From contig OY992835.1 in the NCBI GenBank assembly GCA_963921425.1, positions 10,106,001 to 10,170,000 of the forward strand: a stretch of DNA of 64,000 nt. The letters run 5' to 3'. The notes under the pieces were generated by a model. That model was not told the DNA's origin. It saw only the letters and a program-made list of their open reading frames with translations, and searched no databases. The first letter of the stretch is position 1. Each line of letters starts with the position of its first letter. Origin of the DNA: Dryas octopetala. Taxonomy: Eukaryota; Streptophyta; Magnoliopsida; Rosales; Rosaceae. Shown here piece after piece: positions 10,529 to 21,920 of this stretch. A program made the translations under genes and the position numbers.

Positions 10529-13500
10529 AGGTCATCCGATCTCACTTCAACACTCATATAAGTTTGTTACCTGATTCGTCAATACTGTAATTCCCATAAC
10601 TTCAAAACCTGGTACGAAATGCATTTCATCCCTACATGGTTCCTCTTTAACATTCATTGAGGTTCGATCACATGCATATATTATGTACTTCTCATAAAAC
10701 ATACATATTATGTACTTACTTTTCTAATGCCAACAAGCTCTAGTCAACCAAAAATAGTAGTTACTTTTAATATTTTTTTGGCAAATCATTGCAGCAACTG
10801 AGACGGGGCATTCCATCAAATATATAGTACTTACTTTTGATCACCACCACAATGGTACTTACTTTAGCTGCACCAACATTCTTCATGCCAAAGCTTGCTT
10901 GGAAAAATAAATCAACCTGTTATGGAGGAACAAACTTATTAAGCAATGGCCTACATTCTGCACCTGCAGCTCCTAAGGTTCATGCCAAGGGCCTCCCCAA
11001 AAGCAATGTTATCAGTGCCTCATCGAAAGAAGAACATAACATGAACTTGGAAGCCAGAAAGCTTGATGGTGTTTATGACATGTTTGGTGGAAGATTGGTG
11101 CAGGGTGGGCTTGTTTTTCAACAGAACTTCTCAATCAGATCATATGACTTAGGCCCAGATGGCAAAGCAACAATTGGGTCCTTGATGAAACGTTTACAGG
11201 TTTTGGATTTTTCATCTTATAAATTTGTTAAGTGTCATCCATCTGAAATTAAAGCTTTATATACGAGAAGTTGTTCCTGGCTTTTGTTTGTATGTGTAGG
11301 AAACATCAATTCGTCATTGTAGCAGTGCTGGCCTCTCTGTTAATGGTTTTGGTTCAACACCAGAGATGAGTAAAAGGGGCCTTGTATGGGTGCTTCGTAA
11401 ATTGCAGATCGTAGTGGAAAACTATCCTTCTTGGTAAATCAATATACTGTAACATAATCACACTTTTAGCTGCCCAATACATATAATTAGTAAATTGAAG
11501 AATATTTTTCATTGGATTAATTATCATCATGGTTAAACATTGTCTTCATCGATTTATTTGGTCATAATTAGAAAACCAAATGGTATCCGATTTAGTTAAT
11601 TTTTTATATGGATGATCCTTGTGTGGGGACTTATAACAAATAGATATATGGTTTGGATCATTGGATTGCATTGAGAGTTGAGCCCACATGCGATTCCATT
11701 TTAAATAAAGAACGAATGCATATATTTTATGGCTTTTTTTTTTCTTCACTGGCCCTTTGATCTTATTCTTAGTCAAGTTTAATACTTTAGGGTATAAATA
11801 GTCAATTGAGATCTTATTATCAGTTTTAGTCTCATAGTTTTAAGCTCCCCTTACTCGATTACATTTCAGGTTTCATCTCTCTAGTTTTGAGTTACCCTCG
11901 AGAGTTAAAGTCTAAAATACCTTGAACGATAATTCTATACCATAAAATATAGAATCATATATTTACCCTATAATGGTGAATCATGTCAAAAATATGATAA
12001 AATTGGCAAAAAATCATCAAAAGACACGTACAAGTCCGTTCTCTATTTAAAGAACATATATAGGTTTTTTTTTTTGCTCTAAGAAGTACGAACATTCATA
12101 TCCTTTCATTGTTTATGACCTCTCTACTTGTTAGTGCCTCTACCTAAAGAGGGTAAATGCTCTTTTTCGGTGAAAAAATAGGGCCGGTAATGTTCCTTTT
12201 GGTGATCAAATAAGGTAATGTTGTTTTTCGGTGAAAAATATATAGAGTAATGTTCTGTTTACATATTTAGGTATATTTATCTATATTTAATTAAAAATTT
12301 ACTAAAATAATGATTCAGATTGGCAAACTGATAACATAAGATGCGAGAGAAATTGTAAAAGACTTCCCCTATAAAGATATAATATATGACCAAATGGTAG
12401 CAATTCTCCATATTGGTTAAATATATATTCATGCAAACAGGGGGAAGTAATTTTGTCTAATAACAGTACTGTTGTTTTTCTGTCTTTGAAGGGATGATGT
12501 AATTCAAATAGATACCTGGACTAGTACTGCATCAAGAGATAATGGTTTCTTCCGAGATTGTATCTTTCGTGATTACAAGACTGGGCAAATTCTTCTTCAA
12601 GCAACTAGGTTGGAATCCACACCATGATATCCCTTATTTACCTTAAAAAATGAAGGATCCTCAATAAAAGGGGCCAGTATACACACACACACACACATAT
12701 ATATGACGAGTTTAACGGTTTAACGGTTAAACGAGTTTAACTGTTTGTACTTGATTGCAATTATTATGAAATTACATGACCAAAATTATCAAAACTGAAA
12801 AAGTGAAAAATGACTAAAAGTAAAACTGTAAGGATCAAAGGTGTCATTTGGCCATATTTTTATAGCTGTGGTTGGTTGCTATCGTCCTATCAATGCAGTC
12901 TTTATGTGATGATGAACATGAAGTCAAGGAGACTTTCCAAAATTATAGCAGAAATCAGGGATGAGTTAAAGCCTGTTCTCGGGGATTCTATTTCTGAGCC
13001 TCTCATTGACATCAATAGCACCAAACTACGACAATTGAATATTGATGATGCTAGAAATTATGTTCGAGCAGGTTTAGCAGTAAGTATTTATGCTTAATAG
13101 AAAATGGATGTTGAAACATTCATTATTATTTTTTTCTTTTTGAAGCAACACTATCTGACATATATATGCTCACCATGTTTAAATCATTGCAGCCCGGTTG
13201 GAGTGATTTGGATTTTAATCAGCATGTGAGCAACGTAAAATACATAGACTGGGTTTTTGAGGTAGCTATAGCTAGCTAGCAGGTCTTTTTGCATCTTCTC
13301 AAATTAATTTTACTTATTATGAATCAGTTTTCTTATGTAATATCTTTTGTTTTTTTCAAAACCTATACCAATCAAGAAATTTATTGATTTTTTAGCTGTT
13401 TATTTTATTTTATAAAATAACCCGTTTGCATAGGCTTATTAGAAAACTAATCATCTTTTTAGAATAAACCTATTTTGAATTTGAAAGGCCAAAAAATCTA

Positions 13501-15908
13501 CCAAGCAAATACTGCATGACAGTTGCACAATTTTGACCATCAAATATTGACTGGGTTCACTTTTCCTATGTTAGGGTATAATTTTTCACAACTAGACCTT
13601 GAGGTACGATATAGGGTGTTTGTACTACAGATGGTCTCATGACTCGTGAATTAATCCCTATTTTAACCCACATCTTAACTTGATCTAATTGACTATGACA
13701 CGACCTTGATGTGTCCTCCAAAACATGCAAGCAATGTTGGTACAGGGTTTTTGAAGGCCTAAGCGGCTAAGCCAAACCATGAAATTGGACCCTCCATTTA
13801 TTTTGTTTGAATTTTAAATTTAAGTCTAATTTTGTCATACAAAATGATTAGGCATTTCGGTTGGGTAATGTGTTTAAGTCACAATATCAACAGGTTATGT
13901 TTTGCGGAAGTTTTTTTTACTATTTTTTTGTTCTCATGTCCAAAGTGTGTATTGTAAGCCAAAGCGTATGTTTAAGTGCATGCCAATCATTTGATTACAT
14001 TGTTTGTGGTTTCAGTAATGTTCTTAATCTGGGTATCTCTTTGTTTGCGTTCAGAGTTATACATACTTCACATTCATATATATACTACTTCCAAAATTAT
14101 TTTAAATGGAAATTAATTCATTTATACTGGTTAATATCAGAGCATTCCTATCTCAATCTTGGAGAGTCACCAGCTGTCCTCTATGACTTTGGAGTTTCGA
14201 AGAGAGTGTAGGAGAGATAGTGTGCTACAATCTTGGACCGCAGCTTCTAAAGATGGAATATCAGGCAACTCCAGGCATGATGATGAAGAGGTAGAGTTTG
14301 ATCACTTGCTTCGTCTTCAAACAGGGTCTCAAATTTTGAGGGGAAAGACCATCTGGAAGGCAAAAGCTCACTTGCTGCCTACACTTGATGTTTGGTCTGC
14401 GGAAACCGATCTATCCATGGTGTAAATATTTTGGGTTTGATCGCTTGGCCACTTGTTTGTTTCTTAGATGTTAAAACCTAACATTTCGAGTGTATTTATA
14501 TGTAGAAGCTCACATATAGATCATGTTTTCAACGATCAAAACCGTTTATTTTTTAGTTCCCCACTCAAAGATCATCCCTGCAAAAAATTAGCTTACTCGG
14601 GAATGTAGAAGTTACGTAACGATGGTCAAACTTATGAATGATATATCATGATTTTTCTAACGCTAATTGAACGGCTAGATGAATTCCGATTTGACTGATT
14701 TTTTTCAGGAATGATCTTTGAGTATGAACATAGAAAATAAAACGTTCCAATCATAGAAATCACGTTGTGGTCTTCATAATTGTTGAAACGACAAGGTTTC
14801 AATGAAAGAGTTCATAGAATTATACTCTTCAAGTGTTGAAACTATTCATTATGTAAAAGTCACATCTCGTGTTTTCAAAGATCCGAACCATTCATTTCTT
14901 AGTTCCTCACTCAAAGATCAACTTTCAAAAAAATTAGGTCAATGGGAGATGTAAAAGTTAGGTATTGGAGCTCAAACGTATATATGGATGTAATTAATTA
15001 AAATGTTCTTAGGCGAAGAAATAGGCATTTCGTCGCCCAAAGAGATCTGAGACAACAAAACAAGCGTTTTGTTGCCCCAAGGGACCTTGGGCGACGAAGC
15101 TCATTTTTTTGCCTTAGGGTGCTTTGTGTGCATTTTTATGTATGTATAAGAATACAATATGATCATGTTTCCAACGATCCGAACCGTTTATTTTTTAGTT
15201 CCCACTCAAATATTATCCCTGCAAAAATTAGGTCCAATCGGAGATGTAGAAGTTAAGTAACGGTGGTCGAATTAATGAACGATCATAATTTTTGTAATGA
15301 TCCAACGGCTAGATGAATTCCGATTTGGCCGATTTTTTACAGGGATGATATTTGAGTATAAACAAAGAAATTGAACAGCTCCGATCGTTGAAATCACATT
15401 GTGGTTTCACAATTGTTGAATCGACAAAATTTAAACGAAAAATGTAATAGAATTATACTCTTCAAGTGTATTTATATGTAGAAGCTCACATTTAGATCGT
15501 GTTTCCAACGATCCAAATCGTTCCTTTTTTAGTTCTCCACTTAAAGATCATCCTTGCAAACAATTAGTCCACTTGGAGATGTACAAGTTAGGTAACGATT
15601 ATCGAACTTATGAACGATCATAGTTTTTGTAATGATAATCCAACGACTAGATGAATTCCAATTTGGCCAATTTTTTGTATGAATGATCTTTGAGTATGAA
15701 CACATAAAATGAGCGGCTCTGATCGTTGAAATCATATTGTGGTCTTCACAATTATTAGAACGACAAGGTTTCAATGAAAGAGTTCATAGAATTATACTCT
15801 TCAAGTGTTAAAACCATTCATTTATATGTACAAGGTCACATCTTGATCGTGTTTTCAAAGATCTGAACCTTCCATTTCTTAGTTCTTCACTCCAAAATCA
15901 TCTCTCCA
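10529..15908 (+). repeat. Left arm of large inverted duplication
   Basis: It matches 28,850-34,926 in reverse complement across the whole FatB gene, its introns, its 5' flank and the adjoining CACTA subterminal repeats. The outer boundary is where AGGTCATCCGAT stops matching (10,529 against about 34,926). The inner boundary is at CATCTCTCC (15,908 against about 28,850). The arms differ mainly by a piece of about 600 bp just after the FatB 3' flank, missing in this arm, and by a small tandem duplication in intron 4 of the other arm. Confidence 0.85.
10852..14425 (+). CDS. FATB: FatB-type acyl-ACP thioesterase, six exons, copy A
   Basis: The family hydrolyses acyl-ACP in the plastid stroma and releases mainly saturated free fatty acids for export. 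Exons: 10852-11199, 11300-11433, 12492-12608, 12899-13079, 13193-13261, 14141-14425, giving 377 residues. All introns are GT-AG and phases join cleanly. ATG 10852 was chosen because it opens a Ser/Ala/Lys-rich transit-like leader; the open frame runs 15 bp further up only from a TTG. Residues 80-116 hold GLVFQQNFSIRSY. Exon 5 holds SDLDFNQHVSNVKY with Asp267, Asn269 and His271. Exon 6 holds LEFRRECRRDSVLQS with Glu305 and Cys306, so the known catalytic set is present. The protein is shorter than usual FatB (about 410-430 residues), and the hydrophobic LPDWSMLLAAI-type segment normally before the first hot-dog domain is missing. Nothing breaks the frame, so it may be functional. Copy B lies inverted at 30,953-34,591. 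Confidence 0.88.
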
Positions 15909-16200
15909 AAAAATTAGATCAATCGGAGATGTATATATAAGTTAGGTATTGGAGCTCGAAAGTATGAACGTGTAAAATTAAAAGGTTCTTAAGCGACAAA
16001 ATAGTCATTTTGTCGTCCAAAAGTAGCTTACACGACGAAATAATTTTGTCATTTCATCTCCCAAGAATGTGAAAAATAGGCGGGGTAAATTTCACTTGCT
16101 TGGGCGACGAACTACCTTAAGCGACGAAACAAACATTTCGTCAATTAAGGTCCCTTAATTTGGGTGACGAAATTGGGTTCGTCGCATAAGAATTTTTAAT
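14483..16200 (+). mobile_element. CACTA subterminal region with about 340-bp tandem repeats (arm A)
   Basis: Starting 58 bp after the FatB stop, a unit with the landmark GATCGTGTTTTCAACGATC recurs near 14,515, 14,870, 15,165, 15,498 and 15,852 (spacing about 295-355 bp). Interspersed are many copies of TTTCGTCGCC and its complement, clustered at 15,005-15,110 and 15,970-16,190. In arm B the same array continues to a terminal TACTACAAGAAAAAC, close to the CACTA terminus CACTACAAGAAAAA. Arm A has lost that end, so the array directly abuts the gene flank. Confidence 0.6.
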
Positions 16201-17103
16201 TAAAACCCCCCGGATTGATCCCCTTTCTTCCTTCCCTCTATGATTTCTTCCTTCCTTTCCTCCCTGTCGCTCCCCTTCCCCTCTCCTCCCCGTCGTCGGC
16301 CTACCGAAACCCACCCCTTCACTTTGTCTCTTTGCCTCACTCTCTCTCCCTGCCCCTCTCTACTCACTCTCTGCACTCTCTCCCACAGAAACCCACACCA
16401 ACCCAACTCCCCTCAACCCAGAAACCCCCAACCCACCCTTGAAACCCCCACAACCCAGAAATCCCTAAAACCACCCAAAAACCCAGAAATCTCACCCCAA
16501 CTCTCTCTTTCACCGAAACATCCACCCAAACCCAAAAATCTCACCCCACTCGAACCCAACCCAACTCTCTCTTACCAAAACCCCACCCCACCCCAGAAAA
16601 GCCGAACCCACTTGCAAGAAACTCACCCCATTGCAATTGGTGAGTTTTCTGAATTTTTTGTTTCTTGTGTTTTTCTGTTATTTTTTGTTTTTTGTGTAAT
16701 TTTCTGATTTTTGGGTTTTTAATATTGTGGATTTTGTATTTGTAGGATTCTGTATTTGTGTAATTTTCTGATTTTTAGGTTTTTAATGTTGTGGTTTTTT
16801 GTTATTATTATATTTTGAGGGTTTTTAATTTCCTTTATTGTTCCTTGATTGCTTTGTAGGAAAATTCTCGTGTGTGGGGAAAATTTGATTTGACAAATTG
16901 CGGAGTTTCGAGGTAAAATTTATTATGTTAGTTTGTACGTTGTATGTTAAAATCAATTGTAAAATTTATTAGTTAGTTTATATGTTTTCTAATTATGAAA
17001 TTTATTAGTTAGTTTGTTAGTTTTTAAATATAAAATTTAGTTTAATTACAAAATATAGATTAATTATAAAACTTTGTTTAATTATTAAATTTAGATTAAT
17101 TAT
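16200..17103 (+). other. Probable internal, non-coding leader of the CACTA element
   Basis: A strongly pyrimidine/C-rich stretch (16,200-16,640) is followed by intron-like DNA with GTGAGTTTTCTG near 16,640 and TTTGTAG acceptors near 16,745 and 16,860. It looks like the spliced 5' leader of a transposase gene: it directly follows the subterminal array and carries no conserved protein. Open frames here are proline-rich low complexity and are not called as genes. Confidence 0.3.
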
Positions 17104-17855
17104 TGTTTACACCTAAATTTGGCACGTATTTGTGGAAAAATAGCAGGAAATTAGAATAATTATTATTAATTATTCTATAGATTTTATTGATATTTTGGTG
17201 GATTTTCTTAGATATTAATTGTGAAATTTAATTGGGCGTGAAGGAAAATCAAGAGAGATATGGTAATAAGGAAAGGATTTCGAAGACTTGATGGCCAAGG
17301 AAGCCGATTTCTACTCACACAATGACTACTCGGCACTAGGTTATTACACTCCTATAAATACATCTCTTCAAGAAGGAAAAAGTCTTTACAAACAACCTCA
17401 ATACAACAATCAACAAATCAAGAAACTCTTGCAACCAAATTCCTCAAGTTCTTCAAGCAAACAGTTTTCTTAGTTCTTAGGATTTCTCTTAGTCAATTTC
17501 CTTTGTTTTGTAGCTTTGCTAATAACGACTTTCTTAGTATTGATTTTACATTAATTCTAGAATTTTCTTCAGTTCACAATTAGTTGTCATTGTTCTTAAT
17601 TTTTCTTAGATTGTTCATGCTACTAAAGTCTTTTAACTTTCACAGGCAATAAACGAACCTAAACAAGTTCTCGTTCCTTTACTTGTCACACAATTGTCTT
17701 GTTAGAAGTTAGATTTATTTCGACGCAAATTCATATTTTTATTAATATATATTTTCTATTATGGCTTATCATCCGAGAATAGTAGCACGCCCGCAAGCAC
17801 TAAAAGGACGCAAAGCTTTATTTGATTCGCGGCCTTCTATCTCTAGGCCGTGACA
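17104..17855. mobile_element. LTR-like insertion (fossil, probably solo LTR)
   Basis: It starts TGTTTACACCTAAATTTGGC and ends AGGCCGTGACA, with a TATA-like CCTATAAATAC in the middle and no protein coding. TG...CA ends and size fit a solo LTR. The flanking 5-bp duplication is not visible, possibly because the right end coincides with the start of the tandem duplication at 17,845. Confidence 0.4.
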
Positions 17856-18645
17856 TTTTTCAGGGTAACACTTAAAAATGTATTTTACTTATCAAATGTA
17901 TTTAGATGAGGTAAAAATCTATATATATATATATATATCTAGCTAGAGAAATATATATAATTTAGTTTGTATGTTAAATTTTAGGGTTAAATACATTTTT
18001 GGTCCACGAATTTTAGACGGTTTCTCAATTTGGTCCACCAATTTTAAAACGTGACAAAAATAACCCCGAATTATCCAATTTGTGTCAATTCAGAATTTTT
18101 CATCTAAATATCTAACGGAAGCTAACGTGGCCGTTAAACGCTGACGTGGCGCACTGAATGTGCGCCACGTGTCACCTCTTTTATTTTATTTTCAGATTTT
18201 TTCTATTTTTCTAGCTATTTTTATAAACTTTAAAAATTAATTAAAAATCTAGGCCGTGACATTTTTTCAGGGTAACACTTAAAAATGTATTTTACTTATC
18301 AAATGTATTTAGATGAGGTAAAAATCTATATATATATATATCTAGCTAGAGAAATATATATAATTTAGTTTGTATGTTAAATTTTAGGGTTAAATACATT
18401 TTTGGTCTACGAATTTTAGGTGGTTTCTCAATTTGGTCCACCAATTTTAAAACGTGACAAAAATAACCCCGAATTATCTAATTTGTGTCAATTCAAGATT
18501 TTCCGTCCAAATATCTAACGGAAGCTGACGTAGCCGTTAAACGCTGACGTAGCGCACTGAATGTGCGCCACGTGTCACCTCTTTTATTTTATTTTCAGAT
18601 TTTTTCTATTTTCCTATTTTTATAAACTTTAAAAATTAAAAATCT
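17845..18645 (+). repeat. Tandem duplication, unit about 406 bp
   Basis: Unit one (17,845-18,250) and unit two (18,251-18,645) both begin AGGCCGTGACATTTTT and run in parallel through an (AT)n tract, the sequence before the foldback element, and the first 260 bp or so of that element's left arm. Only unit two continues into the complete element. The duplication therefore happened after the foldback element inserted, or together with it. Confidence 0.85.
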
Positions 18646-19315
18646 GGACTCATAAAAATACACAGAAAATTTCTACGACCTCGTCTTGACTAGTACTAAA
18701 TTATTATGGGGCCAAATTACCAATTTGCCCTCTAAGAGTTTCCAGAAAATTTGGGAAGTCCAAATTTATTTCTAAAAAATTAAAATACTCTAGACTCTTT
18801 GGAAATTCATAGAATAATCTCCCGAGCTCCAAAAAATACAAGGTTTGCACCGTTAGTCTTCTAAAAACTAACACTACCTTTCTCGTGAACACTTGCTACC
18901 CAAAAGACCTCTCGGTCTTATCTATAAAATAAATTTGGACTTCCCAAATTTTCTAGAAACTCTCAGAGGGCAAATTGATAATTTGGCCCCATAATAAATT
19001 AGTACTAGTTAAGACAAGGTTGTAGGAATTTTCCGTGTATTTTTATGAGTCCAGAGCTATTTTTAATTTTTAAAGTTTATAAAAATAGGAAAATAGAAAA
19101 AATCTGAAAATAAAATAAAAGAGGTGACACGTGGCACACATTCAATGCGCTACGTCAGCGTTTAACGGCCACGTCAGCTTCCGTTAGATATTTGGACGGA
19201 AAATCCTGAATTGACACAAATTAGATAATTCGGGGTTATTTTTGTCACGTTTTAAAATTGGTGGGCCAAATTGAGAAACCGCCCAAAGTTCGTGAACCAA
19301 AAATGTATTTAACCC
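18387..19315. mobile_element. Mutator-like foldback element (929 bp), 9-bp target duplication
   Basis: The left arm starts GGGTTAAATACATTTTTGG and the right arm ends with its reverse complement. The two arms of about 400 bp each are inverted copies around a short core near 18,850. The 9 bp TAAATTTTA at 18,378-18,386 is repeated exactly at 19,316-19,324. A 9-bp duplication with long inverted repeats is the Mutator-like signature. There is no transposase, so it is non-autonomous. Confidence 0.85.
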
Positions 19316-19367
19316 TAAATTTTATTTGTTGTAACAATTAGTTGTATTTTAAAATTTATTTTATAAG

Positions 19368-19716
19368 GTGGAAGGTGATGGAGTCAAGTCTCGATGACGT
19401 AGTCTAGCCCTTTTCGAGTATTGGGAGCCCCTCTGTGTCCCGAAGGGCCCGTCGATCTCACCTCTACGATCAGGTCACCGCTCTCGCTTCATCTAATGTG
19501 ACGAGGGGACCATATAGTGGGTTGAAGTCCTCTCAGATCATGCGCAGCATTGGGGCGCAGATTCTTGTCATGTGTGTGGAAAAAGGCCAATGACTGTTAG
19601 ACCCTAACGTCGACAGTTTGTTCTCGCAAGACATGGGGGCGATTGCCCGTGCCGAGTGCGCCATGATTGCAACCACTTGTAACCCGAAAAATAATAAGAA
19701 GAAGAAAAAAAATTAA
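19368..19716 (+). pseudogene. Decayed exon, probably a CACTA accessory or transposase gene
   Basis: From the ATG at 19,378 a frame reads MESSLDDVV, stops, then continues through FSSIGSPSVSRRARRSHLYD and RSIGAQILVMCVEKGQ, a second stop, then GAIARAECAMIATTCNP and a Lys-rich end. A splice-acceptor-like TTATAAG precedes it. Base composition is far less AT-rich than the surroundings, which suggests former coding DNA. Its place between CACTA parts suggests that element, but I do not recognise the protein. Confidence 0.3.
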
Positions 19717-20433
19717 TTTTTGTTTTTCTTTGGAATGGTAGATTTTATTTTATTTTTAATGGGCTTCACAAATTTTTTGGACTTGTATTTGTTTTGCTTG
19801 AAAACCTTAGGGCCCAACTTTTCCTTTTTTTTTTTTTTTTTTTTTTTTTTAAAGTCCAATATTTACTTAAGTAGCAAAAAAAAAATTTAAAATTTAAAAT
19901 TTGTAACTCTACAGGTCTACAACCCAAATCACAACAACCAAAAACCCAATATCATCCCATGTCCCTTCAATCAAACCAAAAGCGTATCCAAAAAATCTAA
20001 CACAAAATAATAGATTTCAGTAGAAAAAAAAGAAAAAAAGAACCCAAATCTTTTTACAAGGAGAGGGGGGTCATCGGTGGTGGAGGGTCGCCGGTGGTGG
20101 ACTCCGACAATGACAATGGGAGGGGTTGGGCTGCTGGGTTGAATGAGTGGAGGTGGGTGGTGATGGAGCTGCTGGGTTAAATAGTGGGAGTGTTTGGCAA
20201 CATATTTAATCAATTTTAAAAGCAATACATGGCTCAATTTTATTAGTTCACATAGAACCTCAGTACAAGCAGGTACTCAAACCTTAGTACCCAAGTAATT
20301 CCCTTTTAGTTATTACAAATAGGGATTCAAAGGTGGGAGAAAGAAAATTTTTTATTAATTAAATAAACCTAGGATTTTGCTTGAATAAACCTTATAGTTT
20401 CCTTAATTGCTAACAAAAGCTAGCTACTGAACT
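19717..20433. other. AT-rich DNA with poly(T), nothing recognised
   Basis: It holds a T run near 19,826-19,850 and a short G/C-rich patch at 20,040-20,180 with no convincing reading frame. Confidence 0.4.
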
Positions 20434-20797
20434 GAGTTATTTACACTTACACCCTCTGAGGTTTATCGTTTTTTCATATATACTCTATGGGGTTTCAAAA
20501 ATTACACATGCACTCCCTGAGGTTTCAAAACTGTTGTATATAGCTCCCTAACTTCCCCTTAATGCATTGACTCCTCCGCTCACTCTTCTTCTTCCCCTTG
20601 AAACGTTCAAACCACCTCTTTGCACCCCTCCAACATTCTTATTTGGCCACCTCCTCTTATTGTGGCCTAGTGTTTTCTTTTGCAGGGGATTATGTGCAAC
20701 AGTTTTGAAATTTCAGAGAATGTGTGTAATTTTTGAAACTTTAGGAGGTGTATGTGAAAAGACGATAAACCTCAGGAGGTGTAAGTGTAAATAACTC
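20434..20797. mobile_element. Foldback MITE, about 360 bp
   Basis: The left end begins GAGTTATTTACACTTACACC and the right end is its reverse complement, with inner repeats built on CTGAGGTTTATCG. The centre is a small C/T-rich patch. The flanking 9 bp (TACTGAACT and CTATTGAGC) are only roughly alike, so the target duplication is uncertain. Confidence 0.65.
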
Positions 20798-21541
20798 CTA
20801 TTGAGCTACATGAATGTAATTAAAAAAAGTAAAATTATAGGGACCCAATTGAAAAATGACTCAAACTATATTCCCAATTTTATCATTTTCTCTAAATATA
20901 AACATGATGTTGTTTCTAATGGTTTTGAAATATCAACAAAATCAGAATTGGTACTTATAAAAAAGAAAGAAAGAATTTGATAAATAAATTTAGTGACTCT
21001 AGAGTCATTAAATAATAATGAAAAACTCAAATCGATCAAATTAGTTCTTTTAACTGTTGGCATTTCGAACGAGTAAGTGGAAAACAAACCATATGACCAA
21101 AAATAAAAAGAGTGGAAAACAAACCTCCTCTGTTCACCTACTGCGCGCTTTTTAGAACCCTTGGAACTGAAATCCGACTACAGATTTGCTTCCTGCACAT
21201 AGAAACCAAGATTTATTTATTGAGTTCCACTGAACATATCAAGATTTGATTGATAAAAAGAATATGCATACAAGGATGGACATTGATTTAACAATCAAAT
21301 TTATAGTGGTTAATTTCTTATGAGCTCTCATGCATATTTTAACATTGTGAAAAAAGAATACATGCATGGATGAGAGGGAGATGGAGAGCTCCTATTTGAT
21401 TACACATCATATATCGTAGAGGTTGGCAAAGGAAAAAGAGAACATAATAAGAGAATGATATGGATTCTATACTAACAAGGCTCTTAATTGCTTGGATTCA
21501 CAACGTCATCTGATGCCTTGAGTAGAAAAAGTCAAAAAACT
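20798..21541. other. AT-rich DNA, nothing recognised
   Basis: No repeat ends, splice-linked open frame or RNA gene were seen. Confidence 0.4.
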
Positions 21542-21719
21542 AACATAAGAGAATGATGCATTCCTCTGCCTTCTTATATATTATAGATGAGTTGTACTTG
21601 TACACATGGCAGTATAATACTACAAGTACGTACTTCCTGTCACTTCAACAACCACCAAAAATATTAGAGAATTGATCGAAGTCGGCATTTGTAAAAATGA
21701 ATCACCTTCGCGTTTACTT
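21542..21719 (+). repeat. Direct repeat, copy 1 (copy 2 at 24,147-24,327)
   Basis: The two stretches match nearly base for base from AACATAAGAGAATGATGC to CGTTTACTT, with a few substitutions and a 3-bp indel. They enclose a 2.4-kb interval holding the copia fossil and the EF-hand pseudogene. Confidence 0.85.
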
Positions 21720-21920
21720 AGCTAAGTCTTTATATATTATACTCGTACGTATTGCAGACCCGTAGTATAATACTACGAGTATGTCCTGTCAATATTGCAA
21801 CCACCGTGGCCGGCCGTTTACTTGGCTAAGTCTTCATGGAAACTTCTATCATACTGGAATAGTGGAATATATATAGATTCTGTTCTGGTATCAATATTAA
21901 GATGGTTGGTAGCCTCGTAG
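21690..21920 (-). repeat. Broken third copy of the FatB 5' flank
   Basis: Reverse-complemented, this piece follows the flank at about 10,345-10,530: ACCAACCATCTTAATATTG, then AAACGGCCGGCCACGGTG, then ATTGACAGGACATACT, in the same order but with gaps. No thioesterase exon lies beside it. Confidence 0.6.

Noticed and set aside
10837-10851. Upstream start of FatB copy A adding five residues
   Set aside because: The codon at 10,837 is TTG, not ATG. The first ATG, at 10,852, fits the family start; the same holds for copy B (34,606 against 34,591).
13861-14211. 116-residue frame in FatB copy A (and the matching one in copy B)
   Set aside because: It lies mainly in intron 5 and reads exon 6 in the wrong frame. 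The spliced model uses 14,141-14,425 in the frame with LEFRREC.
14483-16200. CRISPR-like regular array
   Set aside because: The units are about 340 bp with no short repeat-spacer structure, and the genome is a plant nuclear one; it fits CACTA subterminal DNA.
16215-16707. 155-residue proline/serine-rich frame
   Set aside because: C/T-rich low complexity with frames overlapping on both strands; more likely an untranslated leader.
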